From positions 5,084,001-5,148,000 of the forward strand of contig CM073193.1 of the NCBI GenBank assembly GCA_037042915.1: DNA of 64,000 bases. The letters are read 5' to 3'. Positions 54,742-64,000 of this stretch are shown here, in pieces. A program made the position numbers and the translations under genes. This DNA comes from Auricularia sp. M13. Lineage: Eukaryota > Basidiomycota > Agaricomycetes > Auriculariales > Auriculariaceae. Under the pieces are notes generated by a model, which saw only the letters and a program-made list of their open reading frames with translations, did not search any database and was not told where the DNA came from. The number at the start of each line of letters is the position of its first letter. Within the stretch, counting starts at the first letter, position 1.

Positions 54742-57700
54742 TTATCCCATCCAGCCACTGCGCATCTCCTGCGTCGAGCTCTTGTTTTTAACACCGAGGC
54801 CACCGAGCCGTGCGAAGCCGAACCCGCCACCGCTGCTGTTGCTACTGCCGCTGCCCCCCGGGGACTTGGACTTGCTCGGCAGGCTCTTCAACCTGAGGCG
54901 CTTGGCGAGCCCGGCGAACCCTCCGCCGCCGCTCGAGGCAGGCGTGGAGGGCGACTCGCTGCCAGCGCCGGGACTGTGCACGGACGGCGCACGCGCGAGG
55001 CGCGTAACGGACGGCGAGTTGAGGTTCGTGCGGCTCGCCTGTTTGCTGGGCGCCTTTTCGCGCGGCGGCGCGTGGCGCGTGCTGTCCTCGCTCCACCGGC
55101 TCGCGCTCTTAGGCGCCGGCTCCGGCGAGAGCACCTCCTCGTCGGGAACATACACAGATGTCTGCTGCGCGAATGCGCGGCCGCGTGCGGAGGAGATGGT
55201 CGCGTTCCCCAGGGCCGGGCCCGCGGCGGCACCGCGGCGTATGGCCTCCTGGCTACGTTGGCTACGCAACACGTTCTTCTGCGCGGCGGATTTCGTGGCG
55301 GAGAACGCGTACTCCCAGTCCGCGTCGGCCGGTGTGGGCGGGAACGAGCTCCACGAGCTCTCGGCGCTGGCACTGGCGCTGACGCTGGCATACGCCACGA
55401 CGGTTGACGGCTCCGTCGACGAAGGCACATGCGACAGGTCGGACGTCCCAGTCTGGGTCGCAGTGACGAATGTGTGGTGCGTGCTGTCGCTGCCGGCGCC
55501 ATAGCGCTCCCTGAACGCCGCAAAGCGCTCCGCAGACGCAAAGCGCTCGGTCGACGGCATCGTCCTGATGGCGGCAGCGGCGCTCGCCACGGGAGGCGGT
55601 GGCGCAAAGCGCTCCGTCGACGGTATTTGCCTTATCGAGGGGAACTTCTCCGTCGACTGCCCGCGCTTGTGCGAAGCCGCGGTGTGCGTGGTGGTAACCG
55701 GCGGCGGCAGGAGGAGGCGCTCGGTGGACCGCGTGGGCTTGAGCAACGGCGCGGGTGCCGCAGTCGTCGAGACGGTGTGCAGCTTCTCGAGCGCGCTGAC
55801 GAACGAGCGCCCGCCGGGGAGCACGATCTCGTTCACGTCGCTCGAGAAGAAGCTGCTTGCGTTGCTCATTCCGCTCATCATGCTCATTGTGCGCTCGTGG
55901 CTCGTCACCGGCGCCGTCTTCGGCCCAGCAGCGGCGGCAGCGGGCGCATGAGACGCGAAGAGCGCGCTGTTCAGCCGGGCCAGCGAGTCGCGGCGATCGT
56001 GCGTATGCCGCGGCGGGATGGGCGCGCCAACCACGCTGGATGCCGAGTCCTTGCGGTCATGCAAGGTCGCTCTCCTCTGCGCGCACCGTCAGCACTCAGC
56101 GCACACCGCTCCAGATCCCGGCAAAACGCACCGGCAGTCCTCTAGGATAACCAACACTGCTGGCCTCCGAGTCCTTCCGCTCATGCCTGACTGAGCGCGA
56201 GCTCGACCGCCGAACGAGTCCGGGGCCAGGAACGGGCGCGGCGTGCGCGAGCACGCACTCGCCCGAGTCGCGCTCGAACCCGCACCGGTCGCACATCTCC
56301 ACGACGGGCACGCGCTTCTTGCGCACCCTGCTGCGCGGCGGCGTCTTGGCCTGCGCCGCAGGCTCCTCTATCATCACCGGCGCGCGCTTTTCGTCCTGAG
56401 GCTACGTCGCACAACCGTCAGCACTTCCAGTTGAATAGTAAATAATCGTAGGCGCACCTTCCGCCTGGCAGCTTCCTGCTCAGCGAATGCCCGCTTTTCG
56501 CTCTACAAACAGACGGTGTCAGACGTCTGCAGCCCAATCAACACCGAGGAGACACACCTCGCGCGCGACACCGTCCCTCCACTGCATCATCTCGCGCTTG
56601 AGCGCCTCCAGCGCATCCTCCTGCTCGCGCATCCCATCCTGCGCATCCTCCTCGTCCGAGTCAAAATACCCGCTCTCCGCCCTCAACGCGCCAATCCGCG
56701 CCTTCTGCCTCAACGCCTGGTCGCTCTGGCTGCGCAGCATACCCGGCCGCTCGACAGGCGACGCGAACTTGAACGCGCTCGGCGCGGCGGACGCCGACGC
56801 CGGCGGCAGCGAGCCCTTGCGCTGGTGCGGCGCCGGCGGCGGGAGCGGGAACTGCAGCCGCAGCGGCGCGAGCGTCGAGCCGGCGCTGGCGTTCGACAGC
56901 GCGCGGACGTGCTGCGCGGGGTGCGCGGGCAGCCCAGCCGCTGCGGGCGCGGCGGGCAAGGGAATCGGCGGCGGCCCCGGCTCCTGGGTGTGGACGGGCG
57001 CCGGGAGGTGCAACGCGCCCTCCTCCTCCTCCATCTCGCGCTGCGCCTGCACGCGCTGCGCGAGCCGCAGCACCGAGTTCGTCTTGGGCGGCGGCGTCGG
57101 CGCGGGCGGCGAGAGCGGCGGCGCAAGCGAGTCGCTGCGCTGCCGCCGGTCCAGCGAGTCCTCCCGATTCCGGACATCGAGCGAGTCCTGGCGCATCGAG
57201 TCGTTCCTGGGCCGCCGGTCGTCCGAGTCCACCCTCTGCCGCTGATCAACCGAGTCGTTCCGCTGCCTCGCCCCAACAAACGGCATCGAGTCGTTCCTCG
57301 TGCGCTGCAAATGCGGGAAATGCGTCTTCTCGGGCGGCGTCGACCTCGGGAACTCCTGCACCGGGATGGGCTTGGATATCTCCGGGCGCGGCGACGACGC
57401 CGAGGACGACGAGGGCGGGTGGAGGAGCGTCATGACCTGAAAAAAGCGCGGGAACGTCAGCATCGTCTGCTCTCTCCTCTCTCGCATCACGGCCAGCGCG
57501 AAGTATTGTGGAATCGAATAGTGGGGCAGCTGGAATTCGAAAGAGCGAGGAAGCGAAAGAAAGGCCAAACGGGGAAAGGGGAGCGTTGGAAAGGCAGAGT
57601 CGGAATGAGATGTGAGGATAACATTATGGGTCGTCGGGCGCGGACGGCGGGCGTTGCGGATGCGCGAGGGACGGGAGGGACGCAGGCGAAGGCGCGGGGA

Positions 57701-60700
57701 TCTTGGTCAGGGCGCGGTTGGCGTCGCCCGCTGGCAACAACCGTCCCGAGCGGCGGCGCCCCCAGATCCCCCAGAATCCAAGATTCCATCGCCAAATCTT
57801 TTCCCATGACGCGCTCTGCTTGGCCGGCGCCCAATTGCGGCGCGTGCGAAAACAAAAGACGCAAGGGGCCCAGCGAAATAGAGATGACTGGCAGGGTCGG
57901 CGGGGCGAGGATCGCGGGCGAAGCACCCAATGGCAGGCTCTGTCTGTGGCGGCGGCGCCGCCGTGCAGGAACGTGTGAAATGTTAATAAGCCAGCAATGT
58001 GGCTCAGCGGGCGCAGTTTGCTCGCTGCGCTCAGCCCAGCCCGAGGGTACAGTGCGAGAATGCGAGTGGAAATGAGAGAAGAAAGAGTGAGAGAAGAAAG
58101 AGAGTAGGCTGGTGCTTGAGGGGCGACGCAACAGAACCGGCGTGCAGGGCACCGCTGCCGTAACCACAGACGCCGCCGCCGCACTGCCGAAACGGCAACA
58201 GCAACGGGGCCGAGTGCGGGGTAGGGTAAAGCAGGAAATCCAAAATGCAGGACGATATGGACGGCAAGGCGATATTCGAAAAGAGTGGAGCTCAAAGCCC
58301 TGCAGGATGCGCGGACGGTGTTCGCGATTTGGGGCAAACCAGAGCCCGGTCGCGCACATCGTGCTCCCGGGCCCATCCAACCGCTGAGGCCAGGGGCGCA
58401 TGAAAAGCGCAAGCCGGGGAAACGGGTTTAGGGGGGAGAAAATAGGGCTGCGGCAGGTACAATGTGGAACAGCCAAGGTCCCTGCAGGACGAACAACAGC
58501 GCAGGGCGGGTAGCCCAGCTCCCAGCTCCAGCCCCAGCCCCATGTTGCCGTCGCGTATCCTTCACGACGACTGGAGAATGGAAAAAGAAAAAAAAAATAA
58601 AAATAAAAAAATAAAAAAAATAAAAATAGGAGAAGAGAAAGTACCAGAGGCGGCAAGTCGGGGACGGTCTGACAACGGCAAGTGCAGGAGAGGGATGACG
58701 GCCGCGCGGCGGGAAGAAAACACGAAATGAAGACGTATGCCTGGGCGGGGCAGGCCAGGGCGCGCAGTCCCTTCAGGACAAAAAACACGCGCGCGATGCA
58801 GGGCGAGCAGTCCAGCCTACCGTCGCGACGTCGGCGTGGCGAGGTGAAAAGGAGAGAAAGCATAAAGCAGGGCGCAGGTTAGAAGCAGAGTGCGACGCTC
58901 GACAAAGAAAACGCAACAAGGAGGGCAGAGGAAAAAGAATAGATCAATGGGCGACATGAAAGACCAGGAAAGACGACAGGGGAACAAAAAAAAAAAAAAA
59001 AAAAAAAAAAAGAAAAGAAAACTGCACGAAAAGGGCTCACCTGCTCATAGGCAACCGTCGGCGAGATACTGGGCACACCGCGACTCGTCGCCGCCAAACT
59101 GAACTCGCTGAACCTCCTCCCATCCACCTCCAGCTCCACCTCCCCGCTCATCCTCCTCCCTTCTCCATCTCCATCCCCACCCACACCACGCCCTCCATCA
59201 GCCCCAAAGCTGAACCGCTGCCCCCCGTCAGCGCTAAACCGCCGACTATCGACCCCGCGAAAATGCGCAGTCGTAGCGGTCAAAAGCGGCATGCGGTCGT
59301 CGTACACCGCACTCAGCCTGAGCCGCGCGTCGTCGTTCAGGCCGAAGCCGAGCGTGAGGACGCTGTGCCGCGGCTCGGACTGGAAATGCGCGCTGCGGCG
59401 CGGGGAGAGGATGTCCATCTCGGCGTCGGTGAGGGCGTCGTCTTCGTCTGAAGGATGTTGGGGTTGGGGTTGGGGTTGGGGTTGGGGTGAGCGGGAGGCG
59501 GGTGAACGAGAGGCGGGCGAACGAGAGGCAGGCGAACGGGAGGTGGGCGACGCAGAATGGGCGGGCGACGCAGAATGGGAACTGGGCGGCGCCGGCGAAT
59601 GGTCATGTGAACGGGCATCAGGTGCCGGCGTGAGCGTCGCGGTGCTCGCATTATTCGGCGGGAGCGGGAAGACAAACGCGTCCAGCGGCGTCATCGACAT
59701 CGTCGCGTGGCTCAAATGCGCAATCGTGCTCGCGCTGGGCGTCTGGAGGCCTCCAAACACCATTTCGGAATAAGCAGGTGTCGCCATATCCCCGTAAGCA
59801 ACAGAGGGCGCGAGCGATGCCCTGTCGCGGGCATCGGGGTGCAGCAGCGAGGGGTAGCTCTCGGGCGGGAACGAGTCGGAGTCGGAGCGGGGGCGTTGGG
59901 GCGAGCGCGGCGCCTCCGTCTCGAGGTACAGGCGGGCCTCATCCTCCTGCCCCTCTCCATGGAAGAACACGGACGACGGGCTGCGCGGGGCTTCGGTCTC
60001 GGGGTAGAGCGACCTATGTCTCTCCCTGTCCGCGGGGAAGACAGAGTCGGTCTCCCGCCCGTCCACGGGAAAGACGGAATCCGACGGCGAGCGCGGCGCC
60101 TCGGTCTCGGGGTACATCGACTGGCGGTTGCCCAGAGGGAAGATGGAGCGCGTGTACGCGGGCGTGTGCATCGCCACGTCGCCGTCGAGGGGGTCGCTGA
60201 GCGGGAAGCCGGACTCGGTGTCGGTGAAGGCGGGCGTGTGCGGGAAGGACATGGCGCTGGGCGGCTCGGCGTAGCAGATGCCGAGGTGGATGCCGACGTC
60301 GAGGTGGGCGGAGTCGCGGTCGACGGCGAAGAGGGTGCCGGAGGGCGAGGGCGGCGGCATGGGCGAGCGGTCGGGGGTGCGGGAGGCGTCGAGCGAGGCC
60401 TGCGCGGCGTCCTCGGCCTCCTGCGCCGCGAGGATTTCGGCCATCGTCGGGAAGTACTCGTCCTGCTGCAACAAGCGTCAGCGCCATAGGTGTGGAGTCG
60501 GGCAAATCACTCACAGGCTGCATGACGCTGGGCGCGGTGCTCGGGCCCGCCGCGTACTCGTCCTCCTCGCGCACCGGCAGCGGCAGCGGCACAGGCTCCA
60601 GATCCTGCGGGCTGAGCGCGTCGTCGTACAGCGACAGGCGGCCGAGCACGTCGTCCGGCTCGTAGTCGAGCGCGCGGCTCTCGCGCTCGCGCAACATGCC

Positions 60701-61102
60701 GTGCTGCAGCGTGATGCAGCGCTCCAGGTGCGCCTTGCGCACGCGGCGCCGCGGCGGCGGCAGGCTGCTCAGGTCCACCTCCAGCTGCGGTCGCAGGCTG
60801 GCCGTTGCTGGGCTTGTCGACTGCGCGGGTGCAGCAGGAGGCGGGCTGGGGATGTTGCGCGCGGCGTCCCAGAGCGGGTCGTTCGTCAGGACCGACACCG
60901 GCACCGGCGCGCGCGGCCGCCCCGACTTGAGCTTCAGCGTCCCGCCGCCGCCGGCGCTGCTGAACGAGCCGTTGGACGCGGCGGACCGCAGCTGCCGCGG
61001 CGGGGAAGTCGCCGTCGCCGTCGCCGCAGCTATCTCGTCTTCTACAACGGGCAAACGCGCGTCAGCACCAGGCGCGACGACGGGCTCGGACGCACTGTGC
61101 AT
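54742..61102 (-). CDS. large disordered Ser/Pro-rich protein (one gene or two)
   Basis: Not a recognised family. Exon 1 (60515-61102) starts MHSASEPVVAPGADARLP and holds a basic patch (PPPRRRVRKAHLERC). Exon 2 (59041-60465) is Ser/Pro-rich, with three YPETEAPRSP-like repeats, an ASRSP array and a Pro-Gln run. After a 1.6-kb gap, exons resume at 57436 with RNDS/RQDS-type repeats, a coiled segment (SEKRAFAEQEAARRK), a short CDRCGFERDSGEC motif, then IPSTERF/MPSTERF repeats and a Gly/Ser-rich end at 54742. The exon 2 donor (CAG|GTGAGC) and the acceptor at 57437 (TTTTCAG) fit in phase, so one gene is possible. The CT-rich 1.6-kb interval could equally be a promoter of a second gene starting near MTLLHPP. 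The basic-phospho-site repeats suggest a regulated scaffold. That is inference. Confidence 0.55.
58986..59011. repeat. A26 homopolymer
   Basis: 26 consecutive A on the + strand (T on the sense strand of the surrounding gene), just inside the intron or promoter after exon 2. A second A-rich tract lies at 58580-58625. Confidence 0.95.
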
Positions 61103-62189
61103 GGGCGGCACCGAGGCGGGCGGGCGTGTATCTGGAGGGCGGGCGGGCGTCGAACGCGGGACGGACGGACGGACAGGAAAGAAGCAGAGCAGGGGGATGA
61201 ACAGATCACGCGCCAATTTCGCGAAGCGAAGCGACGCTCCGCCCCTTTTCCTTTTCCGGTCTCCCGCATCGCATAGGTAATAATCCTGGGATTATCCCAC
61301 ACCCTTTCCTAATTTATATGTACCTATATTCCTCGTCCCCTCGCCGCCCTCGACGCCCAGCGCAAAAAATTGGCAATTTCCCCTCCCCCCTGGGCCCTAT
61401 CAGAAAAGAATCCCAAATCGAGATCCTGAGATCCAAGTTGCCGGGTCGCGGTTGCGGTTGCGGTTGCTCGCGATCGGAGTCGATGGCACCGGTGGGCTAG
61501 GCAACCCCCTCGAGCGCCCCTCACCGTCATCACGAAGCGTCGCTGGAATTCGCGATGGGTCAGCAATTTATCAATACATACTTACGCTGGCCTGAGCAAG
61601 TCAGGATACGGTCGACGATGATAATGAGCTCCAATGCCGGCGCCGCGCATGATCACGACACACCGACACCGACACAAATGATGTCTATTTCGCTTGCGAA
61701 GCACGCAACTCAATTGGGCGCAATAATCGCTGACACTGACAGTTCCGTCAACGTCGAACGTCGAACCTTCGCGGCGGCAGATCAGATTCACTGCGCGGGG
61801 AAGCCCACAGTGACTGACAGCACTTGCTGAAGCTCGTTCTGAATCTGAATGCACACGTTGAAGTCGAAATGCACGGGCGAGAGACACTGCACAACGCGAT
61901 GGGCGGATGGTACCTGGACCTCAATATTCAATATCCAATGCCGATCTTGAGCCTCGGGGTGCGCGGGGTACTGCCACTGCCACAGACAAGAACACGTGAT
62001 GTCCCGGGTCCCCGGCCGGGCCTATCTTACGCGGTGCCATGCGCGCAGTTGCTGCGCTATGTCCGCTGTCAGTATCAGATCCGTACGCGAGGGGAAGAAA
62101 GAGGTGGGGAAAGAAGGATCTGGCCTTGTTGGTAGCCTCGATAATCCAGGCTCTGTGTTTCATTTGGCCTGTGCCTGGTTGGGGCCATA
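61103..62189. other. intergenic, nothing recognised
   Basis: Upstream region of the large minus-strand gene; an upstream in-frame ATG lies at 61216. Short tandem GGTTGC near 61447 and a GACACC run near 61657. No gene supported. Confidence 0.4.
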
Positions 62190-62730
62190 GAGTCCTGAAT
62201 GAGGCTCTACATGATATTCTAAGTTCTAACGGATTCCACGCAACTCTCGATTCACCTCGCCTCACGATCTCAATCAAATCGATAACTCGGACGGATGGGC
62301 GTACCCGCCACTTTATCCAGCTCAAGTCGGCTTATACCAAGCCCCCAACGACGTCCTGCGTCGACGGCATGCGCTCGCTTGTCATTTCGACGCCAATCTG
62401 GGAAATGATATATCCGACCCTACCCAGTTTTGATTTGCTAACGACGCTGGTCGTCTTCATCCACAACAGGCCGCCGAACGGGAGGCTCAACATGCCCGTG
62501 CCATGTCTCAGCCAAGCCTCACAGTAATGACGGTGGAATTGCGCGGGGAGCTGTGCTTTGTCAGAGCATCAGCCTTGTGGCGTTCAAGAAACAAACTACG
62601 CAGGCGAGCTGCGTGAAACTGCACACCATCAACGTCGAAGTCGAAGGAACAACCTCTCTGGCTGGGCATTTTGAGGTGATGAAAAATTTGCCGGGACCAT
62701 TTGAACGAGCGCAAAGCTTCAGCTATTTCT
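62190..62730 (+). pseudogene. F-box family II relic (C-terminal part)
   Basis: Matches the region of the F-box gene at 50405 that contains YDALACLRTPLHLRIREH and MIDASIWSLMRPFLPDYSLL. Here it reads NEALHDILSSNGFHATLDSP, RTRHFIQLKSAYT and LVISTPIWEMIYPTLPSFDL, with LLTTLVVF. The following about 200 nt are a frame-shifted remnant of the C-terminus. The N-terminus and F-box are absent. Confidence 0.65.
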
Positions 62731-62958
62731 AGTTAGTGCTCGCTTGTAAATGGTGTATGTAGTAGGACTGCATGAGTTACTACTAGTTTCAATTTCGATA
62801 ACCGACTGGATCTACAAACGATGGATCCAGGGTTACCTTTTCGCGTCAAAAACGGTGGGAAAGAGATAAGTCGTTGTTCGAGTGCGTATCCCAGCGAGGT
62901 CAAGAATTGTTACGTCGGAAGTCCTTGGACAAGGCGGAGCAAACAGCATCAAACAACC

Positions 62959-64000
62959 ATGATCTTGACCGCGAACCACCGCGACACGCTGCACGCAAGT
63001 GTGTTCGGCATACTGAGAGGCTGCGCGCATACCTTGGAAAGGTACGCGCTCTTTAACGAGTCGACCCGCGCGCTCAACGATGTGTCCAGCCCGGATGATG
63101 TTGCCGACTCAATTGCCGCCATTTGTGCCGTCGTCCACGCGGCCTGTACTGACTTCAAACACTCGTGGAACTGTCGTCCTGGTGCCTCGCCGATTCTGAA
63201 GCTCCCAAATGAGCTGCTCGTAGCGATATTTCACATGCTAGACTTTACTCAACGCATCGGCGCCAGCCATGTGTGCCGGCGGTGGCGCGCAGCTGCTGTA
63301 TCGGCTCGTACGCTCTGGACTGAAATCTCCCTGGGTTTCCGCGGAGAGGACAAGCACGTCTCGTCGCTTGCTTTGTGTCTTATAGATCGCTCGCATCCCG
63401 TGCCGTTCCGCCTCACCGTTTGGACGCGCGGTCATCCATATCAGTTGCTCAGCGTCGAAGTCTATACTGTTATTCGGCATAACATCTGGAGACTGGAATC
63501 ATACTCCGGCTTGGACAGCGTGGCTTTCGAGCTTGGCCTTCACCTCAGCAGCTGCTTGCCGTCCCTCACGTTTATTGGTTTCGGTTGCTCCGGTGGAACA
63601 CTCGATATTCCCTACCTGTGGTGTGGAGAGGGCGCACCTCGTCTGTCCAGCATGAATATTCTCGGCTTCACATTTCCTCGCACGTCCACGCCATTTACTG
63701 CCCTTCGACATTTTTCGGGACGACTGTCGCACGACGGACGCGAGGCCGCTTGTCTATTTGAGTACTGTCCCCAACTTCAGACTTTACGCCTCTGGGATGT
63801 TCATGAGACATCTGTACTTCCGTCAGGCCCATTTCCACAGCCGATAGAGCAGATTACCCTTGAGTTGTCTTCAAGGAGCGCGCGCCCTCACGATCCTGGT
63901 CGCCTCCTCGCGACCTGGCAAGGCTATCCTCCCTGTCGCTTGAAGCTGGATGCCGTCGACAATATTAGCCGGTAGTGAGGCTTTTTACACAGGCGCATCA
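62959..64000 (+). CDS. F-box protein, family I (cut by window end, frame break)
   Basis: Paralogue of the intact gene at 18250, aligned from MILTANHRDTLHASVFGILR. F-box: ILKLPNELLVAIFHMLDF, then SHVCRRWRAAAVSARTLW. The leucine-rich part follows to about 63974. There VDNIS runs into a stop in frame, while the next frame continues VRLFTQAH like the paralogue's VRLFTKAC. One base is therefore missing near 63973, or the gene has recently died. The remaining about 190 codons expected from the paralogue lie beyond the window. Confidence 0.8.

Noticed and set aside
56516-58075. 519-codon plus-strand frame
   Set aside because: It is antisense to the RNDS/RQDS-repeat exon, and its Arg/Leu/His-rich composition mirrors that exon.
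57487-58863. 458-codon minus-strand frame in the 1.6-kb interval
   Set aside because: It is rich in Ser, Leu, Phe, Arg and Cys from pyrimidine tracts, has no domain, and overlaps the presumed intron or promoter of the disordered protein.
1-64000. tRNA, rRNA genes and CRISPR arrays
   Set aside because: I saw no cloverleaf, ribosomal core sequence or regularly spaced repeat-spacer array. A covariance-model scan would be needed to exclude a tRNA with an intron.

Overview
The window is nuclear DNA of a filamentous basidiomycete, most likely a mushroom-forming Agaricomycete. The genes are intron-dense, with introns mostly 50-65 nt, GTGNGT-type donors and CTGAC/CTGAT branch sites. They include DUF6534 seven-helix proteins and large F-box families typical of that group, next to conserved single-copy eukaryotic genes. 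There is one 100-N assembly gap (417-516). Several otherwise conserved host genes carry isolated 1-2 nt frame breaks, so some residual assembly error is likely.

Layout. 0.5-3.1 kb: AP endonuclease APN1 (+). 3.9-10.1 kb: two DUF6534 membrane-protein genes (-, +) around a secreted NMT1/THI5-type substrate-binding-like gene (+). 10.1-10.8 kb: F-box relic. 11.1-13.3 kb and 16.8-17.2 kb: four copies of an IFI6/IFI27-like small hydrophobic family, one carrying a coiled coil. 13.9 kb: small membrane protein. 14.5-16.6 kb: RSC8/SWI3-type chromatin-remodelling subunit (-). 17.5-19.9 kb: F-box relic and intact F-box gene. 20.1-21.5 kb: alpha/beta hydrolase with an internal stop. 21.7-24.4 kb: an unknown gene and another F-box gene.

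24.7-40.6 kb is the most striking part. An F-box gene (-) has been split by a three-level nest of mobile elements, each with its own target-site duplication: a short Ty1/copia-type element (5 bp, GTGGG), inside its LTR a giant foldback DNA element with about 1.7 kb inverted arms (8 bp, AGCTACAG), and inside that a very young Ty3/gypsy element (5 bp, CGTTG; LTRs 724 bp with 2 visible differences). A 367-bp MITE with its own 8-bp duplication sits at the start codon of the same F-box gene.

42.4-43.8 kb: third DUF6534 gene. 44.1-49.4 kb: NatB auxiliary subunit NAA25/MDM20 (-). 50.2-53.7 kb: F-box relic, F-box gene and an intact hydrolase paralogue (-). 54.7-61.1 kb: a large disordered, Ser/Pro-rich protein (-), possibly two genes. 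62.2-64 kb: F-box relic and an F-box gene running off the window.

Housekeeping genes (APN1, RSC8/SWI3, NAA25, the large disordered protein) alternate with fast-evolving duplicated families (F-box, DUF6534, IFI-like, hydrolases). The duplicated families hold the relics and insertions.
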